DNA from: Neurospora tetrasperma FGSC 2508
Lineage: Eukaryota > Ascomycota > Sordariomycetes > Sordariales > Sordariaceae
DNA: 64,000 nucleotides
Assembly (NCBI RefSeq): GCF_000213175.1
Contig: NW_009799179.1
Coordinates: 4,690,171-4,754,170 of the forward strand
Direction of reading: 5' to 3'
Part shown: piece after piece, positions 46,801-57,900 of the stretch
How positions within the stretch are numbered: the first letter of the stretch is position 1
Layout: each line of letters begins with the position of its first letter
Program-made: the position numbers and the translations under genes
The notes under the pieces: model-generated
Told to the model about the DNA's origin: nothing
What the model saw: only the letters and a program-made list of their open reading frames with translations
Databases searched by the model: none

Positions 46801-47963
46801 CCGCTCAGCGGCTGTCTGGCCCTTGTCAGCTGGTTCCCTTGGTTGCCCAATGCGGCTGGCATGATTCGGAAAGTCTTTCGATTCGAGGTATGTTGTGGCT
46901 AAGTGAGATGGACCCCCAGGTCAGGCCATCCGTCAGGCTTTCGCTTTACAGAAGCACTGATAGGTAAAGAGAATGTCCCGTCTGTAAAGGAACGCGCAAG
47001 GCTTGACGGTGAGGTTACTGGCCTTGAAGTATTCAGGTTGAGTTGGCATTTGGGTCTCAGCTTGGAACGCGAATCGGCAGGGGATTAGTAACGCCAACAA
47101 GGTGAAAGTGGAAGGGGAGCCACGAGCTAAAGACGGGCCCGGGCGGGACAGGTGGGCTACACTGTGGATTCGCGGGTGGGGCCTAAATTCCTGCAGCAAC
47201 GGACCCGCTCGCGCTAAAATGCATCAACGCCTAGACTAAACTGCAGCCAATCCTCACCACCACCTATCTGGGGCATTCGGGAAACTCTTTTTTTTTTTTC
47301 TCCAGTTCTTATCGGCACACAAAAATTCCGACAAATCGCAACACCAGCCAAGCAAGCGCAGAATCCCAACTAAAAGTTGTCAGACGCAAAGGCCACCCAC
47401 TCGTACATGTCGGCATTGGCGGGAGTTCTCAAAGTGTTAGTCCTGCCCTAGAGGTCCGTTCCGTCTGTCAGATTCTGTGCTTCATCTCAGCTTTGGACCT
47501 GTTCGTCTGATTCGGCGCACCGAGCCACCGTCCAGTCCACTCTCATTGACTGTTGTCTTCTCAGCCCGTTTGCCTTCTGCTAAAGACGCACTCAGCCTCC
47601 TGCAGTCTTACAGCTCACTTGCGCCCCCATCTGAGTGCTGTTCGTTTCTGGCAAGATCTGCACCAGAAAGCATAGTCAAGGTTGCGTGAAGTCGCAATCG
47701 GCCTGTTGAGACTCTGCGGCCCAACATCTTATCGTCGACAATCAACACCAAAGACGCATCGCTAGGTTCGCTTGAGCACTCAACCAGCCGTCAGACCAAC
47801 TCCTGGCGGATCATCCTACTCAGCCGCCCGCAATAGAGCACTTCGACGCCGGACCACACTGTGACTCGCTGACCTGAGCAAGTCGTCCTAACCTCTGCTC
47901 ACTCTTCGCCAATTGGAATTAAACTTTGTTTCACCGTTCGAGACAACACACCAGACTGCAATC
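43809..47963. other. Gene-poor 4.2-kb region
   Basis: Between two genes that start back to back. Parts of both strands are open (for example minus 46087-45306 in two frames), but I find no domain, ATG start or splice chain. A 13-bp tandem repeat sits at 45198-45223. The last 700 bases before 47964 are CT-rich and probably promoter and 5' leader. A decayed or non-coding locus could be hidden here. Confidence 0.4.
45198..45223. repeat. 13-bp tandem duplication
   Basis: AGGATCGCCGACA occurs twice with no spacer, then AGGA begins a third copy. Confidence 0.85.
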
Positions 47964-49900
47964 ATGGTGTCCTTTTCTTGTGAAGTAAGTCGCAAACCAT
48001 CACAATCCTAGCGTGGTAATCATGTGTCCTCGTCGATTAGCGCAGATGCATTTGTATGACATCTGTCCATGGCACGCTTCCCTCCTTCATCATTCGGAAC
48101 ATCCCATATAATGGTGGTTATACCACCTACTTATGGTTCTCGGTCTATCACCCCTCCATCAATCCTTGACCTGCCTCCAGGTTTGACACAAAGTACATAG
48201 TACACCCCAATGCCCCAACTCTCTTCTCCCTGTCAGACATCTCGCCCCTTCTCATCCCCTTGCTGTCCGAGAAGGGCAATCTAAACTGACATCACACACA
48301 TTCCCGCCCACCATCTCCCCGGGTAACCACCAACGAAAGGGTGTCCCTGTGCACCACTAACAACCACCCCTCTTCACCTTTCCGCACGCCCCTCGTTATC
48401 TAGAGCTGATCCGGCTGGTCTCCCTACCCGTCCTTGGCTCTCTCACCCCTTCACATCTTCTGTCGGCTACTTGTTTGGCCTGCCTTGACTCAAACTTAGC
48501 TCATATCTTCTTGCTTTCTCTCTCAAACTTCAATTCCCAGTTACACGTATTGTTATCTAACCACTCATTTCTTGGGTTATCACAGGTTTGCGGCGACGTC
48601 TTGACCAAAAAGAAGCTCGACCCGCATCGCCAACGCTGCTGGGGTGCAAACTTCACCTGCATTGATTGTATGACCCACTTCCCGGGTACTGAATATCGCT
48701 CCCATACGGTAGGATCCCATCTAGCTCAAGTCGCGCAATGCCCAACGGTTGACGTTTTGGACTTGATCCCCGCTGACTGTTCTTTAGAGTTGTATGACGG
48801 AAGAGCAAAAATATCAGGGTGCTTTGTATCGACCCAAGAAAGGAAAAGGCGCACAAAATCAGAATCAGAATCCAAACCAGAACAGGAACCAGAATAACGT
48901 CCAAGCCATGGCGCAACCCGCGTATGTCGAGGAGGTTGCGGAGGACTTTGACACATGGCGCCAGTACGACAATAACGGCAATGCGCCTGCCCAGGCACCC
49001 ACTCCTCCTTCAGCAACTGAGGCTCCTGTTAACGTTTTCGACTACATGGTCAACCCTACGCCAACGACCTCGCGCGTTTCCGTTGCGGAAGAGCAGCCTG
49101 AGCAGAAGGAGAGCAACGAAATGGTACGCTACGAGTCCAAGACCAAAGAGACCACAGAGAACGCTGTTGTTCACCACGAAACCCCGGCGCCAAAGAAGAA
49201 GTCTAAAGGTGGAGAGAAGGAGGTTAAGAAGGACAAGAAGAGGAAGAGGGAACTTCACATCGAGACAGACCATCCGATGACCGACGCGCCCCCCGTTTTG
49301 CATTCCGGATTGACTGGAGGAATCAGCCGCATGATGAGCAGACCCGATGTCTTCCCTCCCTCGCCAGAGTCCGCGGAGACACCGGCTAGCCCACTCAAGA
49401 AGTCCAAGCACGCGAAGCACCACAAATCAGAGAGTCTTGGAAACAGTCTGATGGCCATGATTGCTGGTTCGAAGCTCAAGAAGAGCAAGTCCTCGAAGAC
49501 GAAGGAATCGAAGGACACCAAGGAAGGGAAGGAGAAGAAGTCATCGTCTGCGTCGCCGTCGTCCAAGAAGCACAAGCATAGCCACAGCAAGTCGCTCGAG
49601 GTACCCAAGGAGCAAAAGATGATTGAGTACACGCCCGGTTCCAAGGACGGCGCCGTCGAAAAGGACAAGGATAACCAGGTCGTCATCTTCCAGCCTCGCG
49701 CCGAGCGCTTCCTGAGCTTCGTCAACAAGGGCCCCGAGAGCGATAAGGGTGTAAGCCTCAACAAGGCACTGAAGCGCTATCACCGCGAGCGCAGCGCGTC
49801 GGGAACTAGTGTGAGCAAGCTGGCGGAAGAGAAGGAGCTGTGGCGGTCGTTGAGGATGAGGAGGAACGATAGGGGGGAAATTGTATTGTTCTGTGTTTAA
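47964..49900 (+). CDS. LYAR-type C2HC zinc-finger nucleolar protein
   Basis: Homologue of LYAR and yeast Bud20/YCR087C-A type proteins; LYAR-type proteins are nucleolar and linked to rRNA production. Exons 47964-47984, 48586-48708 and 48788-49900 give 418 residues. The finger is MVSFSCEVCGD, KLDPHRQRC, FTCIDCMTHF. The 601-nt first intron separates the two Cys of the first CxxC pair after only seven codons. The rest is an Asn/Gln-rich segment (QNQNQNPNQNRNQN), acidic and Pro-rich sequence, and many Lys-rich runs (SKHAKHHKSESLG, GSKLKKSKSSKTKESKD) typical of nucleolar targeting. The C terminus has a conserved-looking NKALKRYHRERSASGTSVSK and ends WRSLRMRRNDRGEIVLFCV, which closely fits fungal members. 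Confidence 0.9.
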
Positions 49901-51260
49901 GTAAGTAGATGCTTGGGGTGGGGAAAAAAGCACGAGAAATATAAAACACGGACAACAATGTAACAAAAAAGAAGGAACGAAGATGGTGTGCCACGGCGTT
50001 TGAGGGGCACACCTGTCTATTCTTCTTGTGTTGGAATTATACCATACCCATACCATGTGTTACTACTTTATTCTGTTTACATTTCGAAAAGTCGCAAATA
50101 CTGGAACAACCAACAGATATGCATCTTGGAGCTCATCTTCCTCATTACCCCCCCTCGGCCGGGTGTACAATGTCCAACACCAAACGATCCCCCTCGATGC
50201 GTGTGGTTCATAAATGACCCCAACTCACTCACCCAAGTATTCATCAACTGACAAGTGGGCATTGTGGTCGAGCGGTGTGGAGCGCCGAGTGAGCTCTCAT
50301 TGCACTGCACTTCCAGCTCCCCAGAGGGTTGCGCTACCTACCACACGCCAGGCAGGACAGGAGTACCACCCCCGCCGCCGCACGTAGGGCACCTAGGTAG
50401 GCGACGGACGGGAGCCTAAACGCCTTTTGTGCGGCGGGGGGGGAGTACTTCCCTGGAAGTCAACTGTACCTAAGGTGGCGTCTTCGGGCTACGCGCAATA
50501 GGGCTCTTCTACTTACTCGCTTCCACCTAGGCAAGACGTCAGCCGTTGGATTCCTACCATTGTCTCCCATTTTTTTTTTTTTTTTTTTGGCACTTAATTT
50601 TGTGGTGGTGGTGTGAGATGATGAGTTAATTGCGAAGTTTTTTGTTTGGTCTATATGTATGTATGCTAAGAGAAAAGAAGGAACGGATGACGACGATGAT
50701 GAAGCTATCACCAGATCTTGGCGTTGATTAGCGTGTTAAGTATACTGTGTCTGTTCCTTTGTCGAACGGTGGATTATATCTGGGTTCATCATCAGTGTGC
50801 AACGACCGACCATCCTTGCGCGAAAACTGTGGTCGGATACTGTAGAGATTTATGTTTATCTTCTTCGTACCCATTTACCTGTGCGATATCATTTTGGCGC
50901 TTTGCTTGAGGACCAAGTGGATGTTTCTTGTACTGGTGGTACTTGCTGATAGGAGATGTCCCTTCCTTTTGCTTTTGCACCTGGCTTTTTGATATTGGAT
51001 AAATACATGACGGGTTCCGGCAAGGGTAACCTACCAGAAGGAAATAAAAAAAAAAAAAATATAAAATAAAAAAAATAAAAAAAAGCAAAAGCCAAAGCAA
51101 TGTACAAGTAAATCTGACGGAGAAGTTCGAAACGAAGATCAAGCCTGTTATCGACATTGGTCGAAATGTTATTTTGCGCGTGTCCTTCGCTAAATCATCC
51201 TTCACTAAATAATTCATATAATCCTACACAATACAAGCAGGTGGCTCCAGTGTATAACTT
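49901..51260. other. Convergent intergenic region
   Basis: About 1.36 kb between two converging genes. Poly-T at 50570-50588 and a long A-rich tract at 51045-51085. The word ACCTAGGTAG is at 50391. No coding sequence is supported. Confidence 0.5.
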
Positions 51261-54200
51261 CTAAGCATTCATCGTAGCCGCCACCATTTCAGTTTCGATC
51301 TCCACCTGTTCTCCGGAGGCAGACGAACTTCTTCCATCCACCAACGACTGGTCGGGTTCCTTTTCTTCATGCGCAGCAGTGTCAACACTCCGTTCTGTAT
51401 CCGATGTCACCCCATTCCCTTCCTGGACATCACCATCTACACTGACAATCTTGGACTGTCCTTCCGCTTCCCCTTCAGAATCAGATCCCGATGTACCGCT
51501 CTTCTCCTTCTCCTGTTCCTGTTCCTCCTCCTTCTCTGCAGCAGCCTCCCAATCCTCCTCCACAACTTCCGGCCTCTTCTTCACCTCCACCACAGGCTTC
51601 TTCTCCATAATCTTCCTGAGCGTAACAAATGACCTCGTCAACGGAGCTGCCGCCTTCTCGGGCTCGGCTGTCGACGTCTTGGAACCACCTCCAAGCCGTC
51701 CCCAAGACCCGCGACTGGCAACCGCATTCCAGCCACCCACGCCTCCTCTTCCACTCTCGGCTTCTCTCCGGACCACGTTCAACGAGTCATCAGCGTGGCA
51801 GAGCACCACACCGCCGGTGGCCAACTTGGAAAGAGACACTGTTTTAGTCACGGCGGACTTGAGCGTCATGAGAGCGGACTCGATGGCTTGCGGTGTTGGC
51901 GCGATGGGGGAGTTGGCGATGGCCGCTGCTGTAGAAGCAGGCACGGCTTTGATCAGGATTTCCTCCGTGGGGAGGAAGTTGGTGGTGAAACCGACGGCTG
52001 TCAAGCCGGATTTGGCCACGCTCTTGATATCGGCGGCAAGGGCCTGGTCTAATTCCTCGATGGTGAGGCCGAACCGGGGCTCCTTGAGGAGCAGTGCGTT
52101 GAAGGCTTCCTGCTTGGGGGGAGCGACGACCGGGGCAGCTGCTGCGGGCTTGAGGAGACTGGCGGTGGCCTTGGCAATACGGGCGCACTGCGCAAGTGTC
52201 TTGGAGGGCGCAGCGACGAACCGCGGGGTCTTGAAGATGCAGACGTGCCGGTGAGGCTCGGGGTCTTGACTCTCGGAGTCGAGGCCGAAGTCCTCGGCTA
52301 GACTGTGCAGGAAGGCGCGTTGGGAGGAGGGCATGGGCTTAAATCTGAGACGCTTCTCGTCGGGCGAGGAGGCGAAGACGCGGAACTCCCGCTCCTGAGT
52401 TTGGGACCAGTTGACGTTCTCCTTGAACATCTTGAGGGTCTTGTCGGAGTAAGGGATGTGGTCGTCCGTGTGGGTGTCGTCGATCTTGAGGGCATTGGCT
52501 AGCTTGCGGTTCCGCTGCAGTCGGAGACATTCGTCGTCACATTTCAGCGAAGACTCCCGCGCCGACGACGGGCTCAGCATCGTGGCCATGCAACGGACTT
52601 CCTGCTTGCGATTCTGGCATGGACAGGTGATGAAGGTCTTGGACTGGCAAGGCTTGTCCTCCTTGCAAGGATACGGAGCGTGGCACTGCTCTGCGCAAGT
52701 ATGTTCGCAAGACTTGCGTACTTTGCCGCAAGCCTGGGTGCAGTGGGAGCCAGGGATACCGGCATCTTCGCAATCGCCTGGCTTGTGGCATGTCTTCTTG
52801 CCCACATGTGATCCGCACTTAAGCTTCTTTCCACAAGGCAGTCCACAGTGAACTTCGTTGTTCCAGCACGGCCGATTCTTCATGATCTCCTTTCCACAGA
52901 TGCAAAGCTTGTCCATCAATGATGGACACTTCGGACAAGGAGTGTCATCTGGATGACAGGAATGAGGAACAGTAGGGTGACCACATGGCTGGCGCCGTCT
53001 ACACGGGAATCGACACTCGGGCGGCCTCGTTCCGCAGGGCTGAGGAGGGTAGAGGACAGTGCGCCCGCAACTGCAGCTAATCTCGTCGAAAACAGCTTCC
53101 ACACATGACGGGCATTGACCCTTGTGGCAGAGTTGCTGACATGTGTGTTGACCACACTTTAGTGTGCGGCCACAAACCTGAAGACAGATGTGTTCCGCTT
53201 CATAATTCTCATTCGGACCCCGATTCTTCTTCTTGCGTCGTTCTGCGGCCTTCTTCTCGCCCGGACAACAACGCTCGCCGCACTCATGCCTGCCGCAGTT
53301 GAGTTGAACCCTGCAAACCCTGAAGCACATTGGATGTTCGATCGTGCCCTGGTGACAGGCTGACTGGGTCTCTGTCCTGCCGCAACGGCACGAGATCTCG
53401 ACGACCTTCGAACACATCCCACAGGGGCCAATGTGGCATTTCATCTCACACAAATGGCCGCAAGGAAGAACCTTCTGGCAAGGTTTATCGCAGTGAGGTA
53501 TCGCGTCCTCGCATGATTGCCGCGGAGGTACTGGCAACGACGTTAGTGGGGTTTTGCCGCATGGGCAATGAGTGACCACATCGGGAGAGAACGGGCAGTG
53601 TGTCGAATCTTCATCTTGTGGATGGCAAGGCTTCTGGCACGTGTGATGTCCACAGTCGTAAGTTCTGCCACAGATGTTGCTGCACCGGAATAAGCCTTCA
53701 AACCAGGAGTCCGAATCAGCTGTCTCTGAGGAATTCTGTAGCTGTCCGTAATTGAAAGAATCCATGATCTCATCGCGTTGATCGCATGCTATTTCCTTCT
53801 GCTCCTTTCCGCAATAGCATGTCGACAAGAGAGGAATCTCGCAAGCTCCGCACAGCCCAGGGTGACAAATTTGAGAGCAGAAGTGCTCTCCACATGGGAG
53901 TAGATCGCCGCAAACCGCGTCGCAGCTGAAACCTTTGCCATACTCGGTCTCAATGCACCGTCTCGTCGAGGTATGCTTGCCGCAATAGCAAGTCTGAGAA
54001 GGCCCCATCAATGTACATGGCGGACAGGGTCCCGCATGACACATCGATGAACACGGATGGGGGCAAGTAGCCCGAGGCTTAGAACATGTTTGTCCACAGG
54101 TATGAGGAGGCAGTCCGGGGATAGGTTTCGGATCAATCTCCTTTTTGCACCAACAGCGATCCGGTCCGGGCTTCTCGACAAGTTGCGAGTTGCAGCCTGG

Positions 54201-54983
54201 ACACCTCCAAGACAATGGCTGGTCAGCACTTTGCTCCTGCTGCTCCGCATTTTTCTCTTGGTTGGCATGCCATTTCTTGACGCACGAAAGGTGAGTGACA
54301 GTCCAGCAGACGGAGCATGACCAGATTCGAGTATTGCGCGTTAGCTCGTTGGTGCATATTACGCATTCGTAAAGTCCTGAAGCAATATCCTCGTGGATTC
54401 GGGTGGTCAAGTCAGGCGCCGAAGACTTGGAGGTATTGGATGGCGCAGGACGATGCTCCTTTTGACGTTTCGCAGCGGCAGCTCTAGGTTGTTGGGTTGG
54501 GACTGCAAGTGGTTGGCCGGGGACAAAAGCGGGAGCATCCGCGCTTAATCCGGCGCCTGATGCAGTGTCGTGCTCTTCAGCAGTGGACGGAGCCGCCGCT
54601 GTCCCTGGAGGTGGTGCCCGTCCTCGATGGGATACCACGATCGATCGTTGAGCAGATGAGACTCCTCTCCCGCGCCGAGGTCCACCTCCTCCACCTCCTC
54701 GCCTCCTTCGTCCTTCTCCTTCTTCCCTTGAATGTCCTGAGGGCGCATCCGGCGTAAGCACCGATGGTGGGGGTACGTTTACATTCGCCGTTTCTAAGAG
54801 GTTCCTTGAGGATTCGGCGGATTGCACTGGTTGACTGGCATCGCCACCGGTGTTTGGTCGCTCGGAACCATGATGACCTCTCCGTGGCCTGCCTCCACGT
54901 CCTCTGCCTCTGCCTCTGCCTCTGCCTCCCCTGCCTCCCCTGTCAGAACCGCCTTGATGGGTAGCGGGTTGAACGTCCGCCAT
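51261..54983 (-). CDS. fap1: NF-X1-type zinc-finger protein (FAP1-like)
   Basis: Large protein related to yeast Fap1 and animal NFX1: a RING-like N-terminal finger, repeated NF-X1 zinc fingers and an R3H domain. Yeast Fap1 binds the FKBP Fpr1, competing with rapamycin. Single exon, 1240 residues, from the ATG at 54983; upstream in-frame GTG is not used. The N terminus is a GR-rich run (GGRGRGRGRGRGGRP). The RING-like finger begins YECVICTNELTRNTRIWSCS. NF-X1 repeats (CGQ-type CxCGxxH patterns such as LPCGEHFCSQICH, LPCGHLCEMKCH, LKCGQHTCQQLCH) fill about residues 285-790. R3H sequence follows (KMFKENVNWSQTQEREFRVF, FLHSLAEDFGLDSES). The C-terminal 200 residues are acidic with coiled coil. Confidence 0.93.
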   Translation of the reverse strand: MADVQPATHQGGSDRGGRGGRGRGRGRGRGGRPRRGHHGSERPNTGGDASQPVQSAESSRNLLETANVNVPPPSVLTPDAPSGHSREEGEGRRRRGGGGGGPRRGRGVSSAQRSIVVSHRGRAPPPGTAAAPSTAEEHDTASGAGLSADAPAFVPGQPLAVPTQQPRAAAAKRQKEHRPAPSNTSKSSAPDLTTRIHEDIASGLYECVICTNELTRNTRIWSCSVCWTVTHLSCVKKWHANQEKNAEQQEQSADQPLSWRCPGCNSQLVEKPGPDRCWCKKEIDPKPIPGLPPHTCGQTCSKPRATCPHPCSSMCHAGPCPPCTLMGPSQTCYCGKHTSTRRCIETEYGKGFSCDAVCGDLLPCGEHFCSQICHPGLCGACEIPLLSTCYCGKEQKEIACDQRDEIMDSFNYGQLQNSSETADSDSWFEGLFRCSNICGRTYDCGHHTCQKPCHPQDEDSTHCPFSPDVVTHCPCGKTPLTSLPVPPRQSCEDAIPHCDKPCQKVLPCGHLCEMKCHIGPCGMCSKVVEISCRCGRTETQSACHQGTIEHPMCFRVCRVQLNCGRHECGERCCPGEKKAAERRKKKNRGPNENYEAEHICLQVCGRTLKCGQHTCQQLCHKGQCPSCVEAVFDEISCSCGRTVLYPPQPCGTRPPECRFPCRRRQPCGHPTVPHSCHPDDTPCPKCPSLMDKLCICGKEIMKNRPCWNNEVHCGLPCGKKLKCGSHVGKKTCHKPGDCEDAGIPGSHCTQACGKVRKSCEHTCAEQCHAPYPCKEDKPCQSKTFITCPCQNRKQEVRCMATMLSPSSARESSLKCDDECLRLQRNRKLANALKIDDTHTDDHIPYSDKTLKMFKENVNWSQTQEREFRVFASSPDEKRLRFKPMPSSQRAFLHSLAEDFGLDSESQDPEPHRHVCIFKTPRFVAAPSKTLAQCARIAKATASLLKPAAAAPVVAPPKQEAFNALLLKEPRFGLTIEELDQALAADIKSVAKSGLTAVGFTTNFLPTEEILIKAVPASTAAAIANSPIAPTPQAIESALMTLKSAVTKTVSLSKLATGGVVLCHADDSLNVVRREAESGRGGVGGWNAVASRGSWGRLGGGSKTSTAEPEKAAAPLTRSFVTLRKIMEKKPVVEVKKRPEVVEEDWEAAAEKEEEQEQEKEKSGTSGSDSEGEAEGQSKIVSVDGDVQEGNGVTSDTERSVDTAAHEEKEPDQSLVDGRSSSASGEQVEIETEMVAATMNA

Positions 54984-57900
54984 GGTGATGTTTGAATTCG
55001 TCAGTCCTTGAATATTTGACGCCACTGCGATGTTGGAAGACTCGTTGCGACTGTTTGCTAGGTGGCGATGAGCTGGCCAAGATATGATCCGTATCGTATC
55101 GTTGAATGCGCTTTTTGAAATACAGCGTCTTCAGATAGTGAAAGAAAGAAAAATGAACACTGGGCTCAAGTGCACCCAAAGTACAAGCTCAAGATGAACT
55201 CGCAAAAGTGCAAACAGACAACGGATTCCGAAGTGAGAAGAATACTTCAGTAGGTACGATTTTGAGAGAGCAATGTCGCGCTTTTTAAGCAAGCCGCAGC
55301 CGGAATAAGAACCTCCACTTGGTGAGCCTGGACTGGAGTGAAGCCTTTGAAGTTTTGAAGAGAAGGCGTGGACGGGTACGGTAAGATTACTAACGGGGAC
55401 TGAAATGGCTCCAGGAGGGTAAGTTGGTGGCGTTTCCGGGCATTCTCCGCCTGTCGTTGCTGCCCGGCCCCACTAAAAGAGGGCTGCGAGAAATGTCAAA
55501 TTCAGTTTCCACGGCCCAAGCAGGCCAAGCAGGGAGGAGCTCCTGTCGCCACTGTGAGTCACGATTAATCATACCAGAATCATCCACCTTTCACTTTTAT
55601 GTTCGTGTACCGTCTAAACCAGGCAGAACTGCCTTATCAATTTTCGCCTTGCAACTTGCTCAACGCTAGGATACAGTCAGGCGGCTCGACTGTACACGGC
55701 ATTGGATTTCTACGGAGTGGATGTAAATGGCCAAAATCGACATGCAACCGCCTGTCAACAAATTTTATGCCATTGACATAGGGCAATCATTTATCATGAA
55801 GCATCTGGGAATGCGCAGTCTTGCCTTTCTTCTCGCTCCTTACCCTTGCCACTGGAAGGGGATTCCGGCATTGAATATGTACACTATGAAGCTCCGTACT
55901 CGCGGTCATTCAGGCTCAGCATATTCGGAGTGGGCCCCGGGTTCGACACCCGCATCTCGGCCCGGCCCCGTAGCATTGTCCCTTTCGGAACGGACATCCA
56001 CTCGGGCGGGGAATCGGAGGGCGTGTGGGCCTATATGCACCAATCAGGAGAATCCCCGTTCTGCATTTTTAACATGTGTGATCACCGGCCAACGAGATAC
56101 TTTCATCACGGAGGCATACCTCTAGGCACAGAGTAAACTAATCTGAACCACTGACAAGTGCCGCACTCCATGCGCGGTCATCGCTGCCCTGGCATAATGG
56201 CAGGTTCATCATCATCCGTCGTGCATGACTTTCCGGTTCTTGCCAGTCATATAATTGGACGGCGCAGACGATGTACACAATTGTGTGTAGTATACACTAC
56301 ATAGTACACCTCTGCCCGGCGCCCGGGCGAGGGGGATATTTGGATCTTGTGAATTTACCGTTAGTGTAGAGCGGTGGCAAAAAGCAGGTGTTTACAGAAG
56401 AATAGCAGTTATACACTACAGCAAGAAATTTTAGTTTCGTGTAGGCTGCAAGTAACATGCTAACCCCCTCCCCCCTTTTCCCCTCCTTCCCAGCAGTGTA
56501 AAGAGCAAGCACAGCGATACAGGGGGGGACCAATTGTGCATCGAGGCTATCGGATTTGGAGGTTTGGGGAGGCAAAGGCCTGAATGGCTTACCTGGTTTG
56601 TCAACACAAGTAGTGGCGCGCATGATTCAGTCCATTTGACTGGTGCCAGGTGCCATGGTCATCTGTCCCTCCATATTCCCAGCATGTGTTACTATGCTTT
56701 CACCGCTCGACCTTCAGGGGACAATATGCTTGCTTGGAAAGCGTGATGGGGAGGACAGGTATTGAGTGGATGTACGGATTTTGCACGTGCATATTGTAGG
56801 GACTCGTCACAAGCCGATAATCCATAATGGTGATGGATTGGTTGATGGGACAAGTAGACGCACGTTTTCTCCCCTTGCCTCGACGGTTGAGTGGTTTCCA
56901 CATCAACTGGTTAGACCGACGACAATAAGCAAACAGACCAGCAGTGGCTGGGTAATTAATTGATAAAATGCCCCAGATCGAAGACATTGATGGCAACCCG
57001 GACAGGAACAATAGAACAATACCGTACGGACCACCTTACGCACCGTCGGACCTGATTGATTGCACCTGGAATGTGATATCGAACTTGCCATCCAAAAGGG
57101 GTGTTGGTGAAAGGTGTGCACTACAAAAAGTGCTGTCTGATACCATGTCGCCCCACAACTTTCGGGATACCGGCGTGTCCTCCTATCAATAAAAGTCAGT
57201 ACACTAAAAGATTTCAAAGGTAATGTGCATGTGAGCCTTTTCAGCCGTGTCTCCTCTCATTCTCTACTATCAAAGTAAGTACGTACATAGTACTCAAGGC
57301 TGGTTGGGGTAGCAAATACGGTCTGCATTTCAGGCTGTTATTGGCATCCTTCTGGGGTCAAGTGCTGCGTTCAACGTGAAAGCCGCCTGACCCGTTAGAC
57401 CCGTCTCTCAAAGTGATGATCAAGCCTGATTGAGAGGCGATGGTCCTTTGAACCGGAAAACGGCTCCAACCGACGACCGTGAGAGTTGAAGATCCGTCAC
57501 CTTCAAATGAAAAGCCAAACCCCGAGAGCTGCGGTTTCGGGAGGCCGAATGGAATGTGCGAACAAGGTCGAGCGTTTTCAACTGGGTCCTGCTAGGGGTC
57601 AACAGACCCCTACGGAGAAATCATGCTGCCAGTCATTCTGTCGACAGCGCGCTAACACCTCGGGACACTTAGGCCGGGGCGTGGCAGGCTTGGTTCGCTT
57701 ACGCCGTACCGGTACCGGCGCTAGGCCCAAGGGAGCGTCAATCGGGATCTCCGTCCTCCAGGGTTTTCACATTGACGGCTTTCAGTTGGTCCAGTTGCGG
57801 CTTCCGGCTTTTGGACTACGAGGGCGCGCAAGAGCGACGGCGGCGGCAGAGGAGGAATTGGAAGGTGGTGTGCGACTGTCCGGATGTTCATGGGTTTTGC

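Noticed and set aside
55938-55952. GGTTCGA-type box resembling a tRNA T arm
   Set aside because: No complementary acceptor stem or anticodon arm can be drawn around it.
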